From Hoeflea marina (lineage in GTDB: Bacteria; Pseudomonadota; Alphaproteobacteria; Rhizobiales; Rhizobiaceae), in NCBI RefSeq assembly GCF_003182275.1, contig NZ_QGTR01000004.1, positions 177,811 to 241,810 of the forward strand: DNA of 64,000 nt, read 5' to 3'. The notes under the pieces are model-generated. The model did no database searches and was not told where the DNA came from. It was given only the letters and a program-made list of their open reading frames with translations. A program made the translations under genes and the position numbers. This document shows positions 57,377 through 64,000 of the stretch, piece by piece. How positions within the stretch are numbered: position 1 is the first letter of the stretch; each line of letters begins with the position of its first letter.

Positions 57377-57422
57377 ATTTAAATCGAACCAATAACGAAT
57401 GTCAAACGAAAACAAACGAAAC
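57377..57422 (-). promoter_or_regulatory. glpD promoter with repeat operator
   Basis: On the glpD strand TTGACA (57405-57400) and TTAAAT (57382-57377) are 17 bp apart. Overlapping and upstream are two tandem 10-bp repeats, CAAACGAAAA and CAAACGAAAC (57403-57422, plus strand), with a third ACGAA just downstream. This is a likely DeoR/GlpR operator. Confidence 0.7.
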
Positions 57423-57475
57423 TCGCAGCCGCTCCGATGGAAATCGGACTGGCGGAATTGCTGGCATCCGGCGGG

Positions 57476-58432
57476 TCAGAACAGCAGGTCGGCGATCAAG
57501 AGCCAGATGCCGGTCGACAGCGCCGCGAGCACCGTACCGAGCGTCATCGCAGTGGATGCAAGACGCTGGCCGGTGCCGAAGCGGCTGGCGATCAACCAGG
57601 AATTGACCCCTGCGGGCAGCGACGCCATCGCCACCACGACCTTCGCCACAAGCTCCGGCAGGCCCAAGAGCAGCGCCATGCCCAGCACCACCGCCGGCAT
57701 CAGCACCAGCTTCAGCCCGACCGTCGCCAGAGATTGCGGAATCTGGCCGCGGATGCCGTAGCCGCGCAGCGCCACGCCCATGGCAAACAGTGCCACGGGC
57801 CCCGCGACGCCCGCCAGGCTGGCGATGACGCGGTCGAGGACTCCGGGGATGGCAAGCCCGCTCACCCGCACGACGATGCCGGCGAGGATGCCGATGATCA
57901 ACGGATTGACGAGCAGCTGACCGAGAAAGCTCCTCAGCATCGGCATGAAGCCTGCCGGCGCGGAGGACACGCCGTCGCGCCGCATGGCCCAGTCGAACAG
58001 CAGGATCGAGGCTGCCATCATGATCGGCAGGTGGATCGAGACCACCTGCGACAGGATCGCCAGTCCCGGTTCGCCGAAGATTCCGGAGATGAACGGCACG
58101 CCGAGCAGCACCAGGTTGGAGAACGCCGCGGTCACGCCCGCCACCACGCCGGCGCGGGTGTCGCGCCCGAAACCGGAGCGGATCAGGCCGTGCGCGGCCG
58201 TCCAGGTCACGAGCACGCCGGTGAAATAGGTCGCCCACAGCGCCAGCGGCAATCCGTGGTCGAAGCCGGCGGTGGCGATGGTGCGAAACAGGAGCAGCGG
58301 CACGGCGATGGTGAAGACGAAATCCGACAGCCCCTCGCCGGTCTCCGGCCTGAGGATCCTCGTCCAGGCGGCGCCGTAGCCGATGGCGATGAGCGCGAAG
58401 ACGACGATGATGGTTTCGGCAAAGGCGGGCAT
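57476..58432 (-). CDS. AEC-family transporter
   Basis: A 318-residue auxin-efflux-carrier-type membrane protein with about ten helices (ETIIVVFALIAIGYGAAW at the N-terminus; NPLIIGILAGIVVRVSG in the middle; GVNSWLIASRF near the end). Substrates of bacterial members are typically small organic acids such as malonate or malate. ATG 58432 (MPAFAET) is the best start by alignment of the first helix; in-frame codons upstream lie in low-quality sequence. No obvious operon partner. Confidence 0.85.
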   Translation of the reverse strand: MPAFAETIIVVFALIAIGYGAAWTRILRPETGEGLSDFVFTIAVPLLLFRTIATAGFDHGLPLALWATYFTGVLVTWTAAHGLIRSGFGRDTRAGVVAGVTAAFSNLVLLGVPFISGIFGEPGLAILSQVVSIHLPIMMAASILLFDWAMRRDGVSSAPAGFMPMLRSFLGQLLVNPLIIGILAGIVVRVSGLAIPGVLDRVIASLAGVAGPVALFAMGVALRGYGIRGQIPQSLATVGLKLVLMPAVVLGMALLLGLPELVAKVVVAMASLPAGVNSWLIASRFGTGQRLASTAMTLGTVLAALSTGIWLLIADLLF

Positions 58433-58534
58433 GGGCGGGAGACTCGGAAACTTGAAAGGGATCTTCGTCATAGACCGCCCGGCGCGCGAGGCAAAGCGCG
58501 GTGGCCCACTTTGGCGCGGAGGCCGGGTTGTTCC

Positions 58535-58581
58535 CCTCATGATGAGGTGCTCGGCGCCCCGCCGAGCCTCGAACCACGAGG
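58535..58581. repeat. Intergenic hairpin element
   Basis: CTCATGATGAGGTGCTCGGCG followed by GCCGAGCCTCGAACCACGAGG: nested inverted repeats of the type scattered between rhizobial genes. It lies just upstream of the first copy of the longer repeat. Confidence 0.45.
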
Positions 58582-58610
58582 GGCCAGGCGGGAAATTCGG
58601 TCTGGTCTTC

Positions 58611-58739
58611 CGTCATGCCGGACCTGATCCGGCATCCGGCAGGCGCCATGCGCAGGTAGACCGTTCTCTTCAGCACCATGAGTCTCTCACGGCGCAGACG
58701 CGCCGTGGCTGGACCCCGGATCAAGTCCGGGGTGACGGA
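58611..58739. repeat. Dispersed intergenic repeat, copy 1
   Basis: About 129 bp beginning CGTCATGCCGGACCTGATCC and ending CAAGTCCGGGGTGACGGA. The last 82 bp (58658-58739) are identical to 61254-61335, and the first part is similar but with small length changes. It contains nested palindromes (GCCGGA/TCCGGC; CCCCGGA/TCCGGGG). It has the same orientation as copy 2, and the two bracket the STAND ATPase gene. No gene is seen in 58433-58852 apart from these elements. Confidence 0.85.
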
Positions 58740-58852
58740 GCCGAGGGTCCGCGTGCCGAAATCAGGTCGTCTTCTATAGCCGCGATGCCCCGCCCGATCC
58801 TGCGGTACGCCGCCGTATCCATCCGCGCTGCGCCTCAATCCTGCCGAGGATT

Positions 58853-61099
58853 CTACACGTATTGCTTGGCAATTTCCTCCATATCGGCAAAATCGAAGCC
58901 ATAGCGCTCGCAGAGCGCCCGCGCCTCCGCCCGCAGATCCGCAGTTCTGTCCCCCGCCAACCCCAACGCCACGAGACAGGGAATTAGCCAACTGGCAGTG
59001 TCCCGCGTGTTCGGGTGTTGCGGATGGGCAGCAAAGACATTTTGCCAAAGCTGCAGGGCGTCGCGCAGCAGCGGCAAGGCCCGATCCGGATATCCGGATA
59101 AGAGCCATATGGATCCCAAATTTACGAGAAGCGGACCTAGCCGAGCATCGCCGGCGTCAAGAGCTTCGCGGCCAATCCTCAGCGCCGCGTCAGCCAGCAG
59201 CCCAGCAACGATTTTTCGGCCTTGTCGGTTTCGCAAAAAAGCTAGGCTATGCAGCGATTGCGCGGTTTGCCAACTATTGCGGCCCGCAAGCCGCCGGTAC
59301 AGGATCAGTGCCTGCTGATTCCGCTTCACAGCCTTGCCGAACGCTCCCCGCTCTCCAGCTTCCGCCAGTCGGAAAAGAGCACCACCGTGCATTTCATAGT
59401 GGTCAGCTAGATCCAGACTACCCGGCCGGTGCATCTCGTCCAGCACCACTGCACGGCGCAGATTCACCTCAGCTTCCGGCATTTGGCCTGTCCTCATCAA
59501 GGCCACGCCGAGATTGGCGAAGCCGACAGCGATGTCGCGATGGTTCTCTGGCAACAGCTGTTGTTTCAGCACCAATGAAGCCCGCGCCATCTCCAGCCCG
59601 CCGGGATAGTCGGCAATCTTGTCGAGATAGACCGCCGATTGATTATGCAGGAAATCCATCGCCTCCGTAGCCGGCGCTGCGCCGGCAGCAAGTATCGCAC
59701 GCACGTGCGGCGTCAGCCGGGCGAATAATGGCCATGTACTCGGCTGGTGCGGACCATCTCGCCCACCCGGATAGACCGCCGCCAGCAGCGCTGATGCTGC
59801 CATGGCCGTTTCCGAGTCTCCAAGCTCCGACTGCAAATGCCTGAGCGATGTCGCCGTCATCAGGTGCATCGACCAGCTTCCAGACCTGCCGTCCAGGAGC
59901 GACCGCGAGGCCAGCTCGGCAAAGCCGGCGCGCACCCGGCCGGCGTCTGCGGCAAGCAACTGAACCGGCACCGCAATATCCTGAAGCCACCTGTCCCAAA
60001 GCCAGCCCTGCGGCGCATCGGTCAGCAGCCGCGGCTCCAGCCCATCCGGAGCCCACCAGGCGCAGAGATCGGCAACCATCCGGGCGTCCCCGGAAAGTCT
60101 ATCATAGGACAACTGCACCGCGCCCATCGCCGAAGTCCGATAGTCCTCGTTTTGCGGCGCTTGCCTGAGGATGTCATCCAGCCGCGCCCGGTAGGCGCCA
60201 AAGCCCTCGCCGGTGGCCTGGATTAGCCGCCCCGCCACCACCAGCGCCAGCGGCAGCCCGCCCAGATCCTCGGCCAGCGCCCGGGCCTCGGAAGCTCCGT
60301 CCTCGCGCCCAGCCTCCTGCATCAACAATCTCACCGCCGGGGAACCCTCGGCTTCGAAGCTGAGCCTGTCGAGCAGCATCACCGCGAAGCCCGGCCAGCC
60401 CGCGCCCTGCCGCGTGGTGACGATGAGATGCGTGCCCGGAGGCGGCAGCAGGCCCTTGAGATCCGCGTAGTCCTCGACATTGTCATAGATGAACAGCCAG
60501 GCTTGGCCGCTGCGGGCAATCCCGGCCAGCACCGCTTGCGCATGCTGGAGCTGTGGCACGTCGGGGACCGGCTGTTCAACATGCGCGCACAGCGCCACCA
60601 GCCCCTCGATAATCGCCTGCCGGTTGAGCGCCTCGACCCAGACGACGCCGTTATAGTCGCCGCCATGCAGCTCGGCATAGCGCCGTGCCAGCGTCGACTT
60701 GCCGAGCCCTCCCTGCCCGCGCAGCACCGCCCCGGAATTGGTCACCGACACATTGCCCTCCGTCGAAGCCAGGAGCTTGCGCCGCAACTCCGCCACCTCC
60801 GCCTCCCGCCCGACGACCGGCCGTCCGGCCGGGAGGTTGATCGGTCCGGGTCTGAACTTGGGCTGGAGAACGGGCAAAGGAACCGCCGGCTGTTCAAGCA
60901 CGACCCGGATCGGCTCCGGCTGTCTGCGCTTGAAACCGCGCGCGACCCAAAAGATTCCCGAGAGCAGTCCCCGCAATACTGAGAAAAATTTGCCGACGAG
61001 AACAAGGATTGCAGTGATCAGCGCCAACAAGAACCCGCAGATTGTTGCGATCTGCGCGTATCTGTTGAGATCGCCAATTTCTGCCAGCCATTCCGGCAT
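58853..61099 (-). CDS. Membrane-anchored STAND ATPase (NB-ARC with TPR-like repeats)
   Basis: A 748-residue protein. Residues ~14-55 are strongly hydrophobic (ATICGFLLALITAILVLVG and an amphipathic stretch), suggesting an N-terminal membrane anchor. An NB-ARC-type domain follows: P-loop GQGGLGKST at 128-136, Walker B WLFIYDNVED at 201-210, sensor TTR at 228-230 and GGLPLAL at 280-286. The C-terminal ~280 residues are helical repeats of TPR type (GFANLGVALMRTGQMPEAEVNLRRAV). This layout is that of STAND regulators, including several anti-phage and programmed-death proteins. No partner gene is adjacent. Start ATG 61099 is preferred to a TTG upstream. Function is not established. Confidence 0.82.
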   Translation of the reverse strand: MPEWLAEIGDLNRYAQIATICGFLLALITAILVLVGKFFSVLRGLLSGIFWVARGFKRRQPEPIRVVLEQPAVPLPVLQPKFRPGPINLPAGRPVVGREAEVAELRRKLLASTEGNVSVTNSGAVLRGQGGLGKSTLARRYAELHGGDYNGVVWVEALNRQAIIEGLVALCAHVEQPVPDVPQLQHAQAVLAGIARSGQAWLFIYDNVEDYADLKGLLPPPGTHLIVTTRQGAGWPGFAVMLLDRLSFEAEGSPAVRLLMQEAGREDGASEARALAEDLGGLPLALVVAGRLIQATGEGFGAYRARLDDILRQAPQNEDYRTSAMGAVQLSYDRLSGDARMVADLCAWWAPDGLEPRLLTDAPQGWLWDRWLQDIAVPVQLLAADAGRVRAGFAELASRSLLDGRSGSWSMHLMTATSLRHLQSELGDSETAMAASALLAAVYPGGRDGPHQPSTWPLFARLTPHVRAILAAGAAPATEAMDFLHNQSAVYLDKIADYPGGLEMARASLVLKQQLLPENHRDIAVGFANLGVALMRTGQMPEAEVNLRRAVVLDEMHRPGSLDLADHYEMHGGALFRLAEAGERGAFGKAVKRNQQALILYRRLAGRNSWQTAQSLHSLAFLRNRQGRKIVAGLLADAALRIGREALDAGDARLGPLLVNLGSIWLLSGYPDRALPLLRDALQLWQNVFAAHPQHPNTRDTASWLIPCLVALGLAGDRTADLRAEARALCERYGFDFADMEEIAKQYV

Positions 61100-61201
61100 C
61101 GCCTGCCCGCCCCTGCAACCCAACGCCTGGCAAGCCTAGCTGCGCCACCCTTGGTTGCCAACGGGTTTTATGCGGGTTCTGGTTTTTGCCCACCCCTCCT
61201 C

Positions 61202-61335
61202 CGTCATGCCGGACTTGATCCGGCATCCAGCAGGCGCATGTCCATGCGCCGGAAGACCGTTCTCTTCAGCACCATGAGTCTCTCACGGCGCAGACGCGCC
61301 GTGGCTGGACCCCGGATCAAGTCCGGGGTGACGGA
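61202..61335. repeat. Dispersed intergenic repeat, copy 2
   Basis: About 134 bp, same orientation as copy 1, identical over its last 82 bp. It fills most of the gap between the STAND gene start and the aminotransferase gene. Confidence 0.85.
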
Positions 61336-61444
61336 CATCGAGGTTCCGGACGACAACCCGCTGCGGCAAAGATCGCCCGGCGGCTTGAAGCCGTTCCCGC
61401 TTGCCGCTAGGGATTGGACCGTTGCCTCAGACCGGATCCCGCCC

Positions 61445-62554
61445 ATGCCCGTCTTCCCGCGTTTTACCCCGCTAGCCGAATCGCTGCCGCCGACGGTGCC
61501 CTTTGTCGGGCCTGAGACCCAGGAGCGCGCCCGGGGCGCCGACTTCCGCGCCCGGCTCGGCGCCAACGAGAACGGTTTTGGCCCGGCGCCGTCGGTGATC
61601 GCCGCCATCGCGGAGGCCGCGCCGCTCAGCTGGCGCTATGGCGACCCGGAGAACCACGAGCTGCGCCAGGCGCTGGCCGCCCGGCTCGGCGTCGCCCCCG
61701 AGTCGGTCGTGGTCGGCGAAGGCATCGACTGCCTGCTCGGGCTGATCGTGCGGCTGATCGTCGAGCCCGGCACGCCGGTGGTCACCTCGCTCGGCGCCTA
61801 CCCGACGTTCAATTTCCATGTCGCGGGTTTCGGTGGCCGGCTGGTCACCGTGCCCTACCGCGACGACCGCGAGGATCTCGACGCCCTTCGCGAGGCCGTC
61901 GTCCGCGAGCAGGCGCCGCTGGTCTACCTGTCCAATCCGGACAACCCGATGGGCACCTGGCATTCCGCCGCCGACCTCGTGGCCTTCGCCCGGGCGCTGC
62001 CCGAGACCACCCTGCTGGTGCTCGACGAGGCCTATTGCGAGACCGCGCCCGGCGACGCCGTGCCAGCGATCGACGCGCTGTCCGGAATGGCGAATGTCGT
62101 GCGCTTCCGCACCTTCTCCAAGGCCTACGGTCTGGCCGGCCTGCGCGTCGGCTATGCCTTCGGCGTGCCCGAGACGGTGGCGCGCTTCCACCGGGTGCGC
62201 AACCATTTCGGCGTCAACCGGCTCGGCCAGGTAGCGGCCCTTGCGGCCCTTGATGATGCCCCCTGGCTTGATCACGTGGTCCGGTCGGTGTCGGCCGGCC
62301 GCGACCGGCTGTCGGCAATCGCGCGCGACAACGGTCTCGTCCCGATTGGCTCGGCCACCAATTTCGTCAGCATGGATTGCGGTGGAGGCGCTCCGCGCGC
62401 CAAAGCGATTCTGGAAGGCCTGGTCGGCCGCGGCATCTTCATCCGCATGCCGGGCCCGGCCCCGCTCAACCGCTGCATCCGGGTGTCGGTCGGACCTGAG
62501 CCCGACCTGGCGCTGTTCGCGCAAATCCTGCCGGAAGTGCTTGCCGCGCTCTGA
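61445..62554 (+). CDS. Histidinol-phosphate aminotransferase-like PLP enzyme
   Basis: A 369-residue class I/II aminotransferase. LGANENGFGPAPSVIAAI near residue 38 and SNPDNPMGT at 163-171 match the HisC pattern; the Schiff-base lysine is K226 in FRTFSKAYGLAGLRVG, and the C-terminal NRCIRVSVG arginine binds the substrate carboxylate/phosphate. It is isolated from other his genes, so it may act on another amino acid. ATG 61445 is chosen; the upstream in-frame sequence falls in the repeat. Confidence 0.87.
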   Translation: MPVFPRFTPLAESLPPTVPFVGPETQERARGADFRARLGANENGFGPAPSVIAAIAEAAPLSWRYGDPENHELRQALAARLGVAPESVVVGEGIDCLLGLIVRLIVEPGTPVVTSLGAYPTFNFHVAGFGGRLVTVPYRDDREDLDALREAVVREQAPLVYLSNPDNPMGTWHSAADLVAFARALPETTLLVLDEAYCETAPGDAVPAIDALSGMANVVRFRTFSKAYGLAGLRVGYAFGVPETVARFHRVRNHFGVNRLGQVAALAALDDAPWLDHVVRSVSAGRDRLSAIARDNGLVPIGSATNFVSMDCGGGAPRAKAILEGLVGRGIFIRMPGPAPLNRCIRVSVGPEPDLALFAQILPEVLAAL

Positions 62555-62755
62555 AACGCGAGGAACCGTGCCCGCCTGTTTCCGGCCGGTCACGGTTCCC
62601 TGCGAGCCTGCGGCGTCCCCTCCGCCGGCCCGCGCCCCTTCCCCTCGAGGCAAACTGTCTGGCTCGTCCCGCGGTGCGGGCTGCCCGGCTGCGTCAAGCG
62701 CGCCTGTCGTCTGAAGCCAATGATGATCCCGGCAAGTCCGACCGTCGGGTCGGGC

Positions 62756-63022
62756 TCAGTGCATGGTCATCCATTCGCGGGCCTGGCGGAGCGCGGTCGC
62801 CAGTTCCGACTTGGTCATGCTTTCCGCCAGTTCGGCGCGCAATCTCGCGGCGCGGTCGGAGCCCTTGATGGCGGCGATGTTGAGCCACTTGTGGGCGGCG
62901 ACGAGATCGACGTCGCATTCGCGGCCGGTGGCATACATCAGTCCCATTTCGCAGAAGATGTCCGCGCGGGCTTCGCCGCCGATGCTGGCCTGGTCGAGAT
63001 CCTGAATTTCGTAGCGTGCCAT
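62756..63022 (-). CDS. Small Sel1-like repeat protein
   Basis: An 88-residue protein with one Sel1/TPR-like unit (ADIFCEMGLMYATGRECDVDLVAAHKWLNIAAIKGSDRAARLR) and a C-terminal helix (ATALRQAREWM). Sel1 repeats mediate protein contacts; no partner is apparent. ATG 63022 has GGGGA upstream at usable distance; the longer in-frame extension is Arg/Lys-rich and lacks a ribosome site. Confidence 0.82.
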   Translation of the reverse strand: MARYEIQDLDQASIGGEARADIFCEMGLMYATGRECDVDLVAAHKWLNIAAIKGSDRAARLRAELAESMTKSELATALRQAREWMTMH

Positions 63023-63552
63023 TTTCGTAATCCCCGTTAGGTCGGTTCGTCTGGTTTTCCCTGTCAGCCCTTGAGGAGCCGTCGTCCTGGTCTTCTTTGC
63101 GCCGGATTTTTCCGGTCGTCTGGTCTTTGCCTGTCTCCGGCGGCGGTCACTGCCGTCGCTCTTTCTTGAGACCAAGTGTGCCCCTGCCGGCTGAAATTGC
63201 CGTTAAATTGCTTGCTTAATGCAAGACAAACAAAGTTCAAATGCTTGGTAAATTTGCGATTCCGTTAAACATCGCACGCCTTTGCTTTGCGCGATTCCGC
63301 TCCGGAAGGGCGGATTTCCCAGTGTCGCAATCGCAACCTTTGGCTAACCACGAACCAATCGCATTTTCTGCAAATGCCGTCCAAGCGTCAAAACAATCGA
63401 TGCGCGGAGGCACTTGCCGGCGGGCCGGATCAGCGCCGGACGACCATGGCTGATCGCCGCGGCCGAGACCAAAATTCCCGTTTACCTTTACGTAGACGTA
63501 AGCTACGTTAGATCTGGCGCTGGTGGATCGGCGCATTTTCTGGGAGGAAACA
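63023..63552. other. 530-bp divergent intergenic region
   Basis: No gene is supported. It holds an AT-richer stretch (about 63195-63290) with CTTGC/GCAAG dyads that may carry the Sel1-gene promoter, and a dyad upstream of the DUF2147 gene. Confidence 0.5.
63488..63501. promoter_or_regulatory. Operator-like palindrome upstream of the DUF2147 gene
   Basis: TTACGT-AG-ACGTAA, perfect 6-bp arms, 52 bp before the ATG; a partial third copy (TACGT) follows at 63504. Confidence 0.45.
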
Positions 63553-63894
63553 ATGATCCGTAAACTGATTCTCGCGGGCGCAATCCTGGCCGCCATGGCC
63601 GCCCCCGCCCTTGCAGACCCGATCGAGGGCGCCTGGAAGACCAAGGCCGGCGACAACGCCATGATCAGCCCCTGCGGCGGATCCTTCTGCATCAAGCTGA
63701 CATCCGGCGAATATTCCGGCCAGTCGATCGGCAAGATGAAGGCCGATGGCGGCAACAAGTATTCGGGATCGATCACCAAGCCGTCGAACGGCAAGACCTA
63801 CAAGGGCAGCGCCACGCTGTCGGGCAGCTCGCTGAAGATGACCGGCTGCGTGCTGGCCGTGCTCTGCGAAAGCCAGACCTGGAAGAAGCTGTAG
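63553..63894 (+). CDS. Secreted DUF2147-type small protein
   Basis: A 113-residue exported protein. Signal peptide ends ALA at about residue 21, followed by DPIEGAWKTKAGDNAMISPCGGSFCIKL, which is the DUF2147 N-terminal pattern. Four cysteines (SPCGGSFC and GCVLAVLC) could form two disulfides. The family is longer in many bacteria; this is a short form. Function unknown. GGAGGAAACA precedes the ATG and a strong terminator follows. Confidence 0.85.
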   Translation: MIRKLILAGAILAAMAAPALADPIEGAWKTKAGDNAMISPCGGSFCIKLTSGEYSGQSIGKMKADGGNKYSGSITKPSNGKTYKGSATLSGSSLKMTGCVLAVLCESQTWKKL

Positions 63895-63915
63895 GCACAG
63901 CCGCCTGCAAAACGG

Positions 63916-63957
63916 GAAACGGCCCGGGCGGACATTTCGCGCCGGGCCGTTTCTTTG
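63916..63957. terminator. Strong, probably bidirectional terminator
   Basis: Perfect 12-bp arms GAAACGGCCCGG and CCGGGCCGTTTC with a 14-base loop, followed by TTT and preceded by AAAACGG. It lies between the DUF2147 gene and a convergent gene end. Confidence 0.85.
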
Positions 63958-63966
63958 AACTCGCGT

Positions 63967-64000
63967 TCAGTCCGCGGCGCGATACTCGGGCGGCAGGATG
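63967..64000 (-). CDS. C-terminal end of a convergent gene (unidentified)
   Basis: The last codons of an open frame entering from the right edge, ending ILPPEYRAAD then TGA. Only ten codons are visible, so the product cannot be named; its position against the terminator supports a real gene end. Confidence 0.4.
   Translation of the reverse strand, partial: ILPPEYRAAD

Overview
The window is GC-rich, gene-dense chromosomal DNA from an alphaproteobacterium, most likely a member of the Hyphomicrobiales (Rhizobiales). This rests on the content: a complete C-P lyase pathway with two PhnE permeases, betaine-lipid genes, a PcaQ-type beta-ketoadipate cluster, a cobalamin-riboswitch-controlled bluB, TRAP transporters and an EcfG-type promoter. 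The genus is not determined. No rRNA, tRNA, CRISPR array, insertion sequence or prophage was seen.

Left part (1-23 kb) is dominated by phosphorus scavenging. phnGHIJKL plus a hexapeptide acyltransferase, and phnCDEE plus a 2H-phosphoesterase (DUF1045) and phnM, lie on the minus strand as two operons. They are separated by a 3.5 kb islet that holds a cobalamin riboswitch with bluB, three tiny paralogous RiPP-precursor-like ORFs, a 4-oxalocrotonate tautomerase and an HxlR regulator. phnF diverges from phnG. After a GGDEF-EAL gene comes plcP-btaA-btaB, which replaces phospholipids with phosphorus-free betaine lipid. Candidate Pho boxes precede phnC, phnG and plcP. An arsenate-reductase/arsH operon follows.

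Middle part (23-43 kb): small envelope and stress proteins (PRC-barrel, HdeA-like, GlsB-like); modABC with a one-domain ModE; a seven-gene operon (thiamine-diphosphate enzyme, FAD amine oxidase, TRAP transporter, TauE/SafE exporter and BASS-like membrane protein) with a divergent FCD-type GntR regulator; an Asp/Glu racemase-like gene; an RND efflux pump; and a GlpR-like regulator.

Right part (43-64 kb): pcaQ diverging from pcaCHGIJFB-pobA (4-hydroxybenzoate to succinyl-CoA and acetyl-CoA, without a recognisable pcaD); an L,D-transpeptidase; an Acg-type nitroreductase; an epoxide-hydrolase-like protein; glpD-glpK; an AEC transporter; a membrane-anchored STAND (NB-ARC/TPR) ATPase bracketed by two copies of an intergenic repeat; a HisC-like aminotransferase; a Sel1-like protein; and a DUF2147 protein.

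The strongest candidates for something undescribed are the three RiPP-like micro-ORFs at 7622-8254, which share a lasso-type leader motif but have divergent tails and no local maturase, and the STAND ATPase at 58853-61099.
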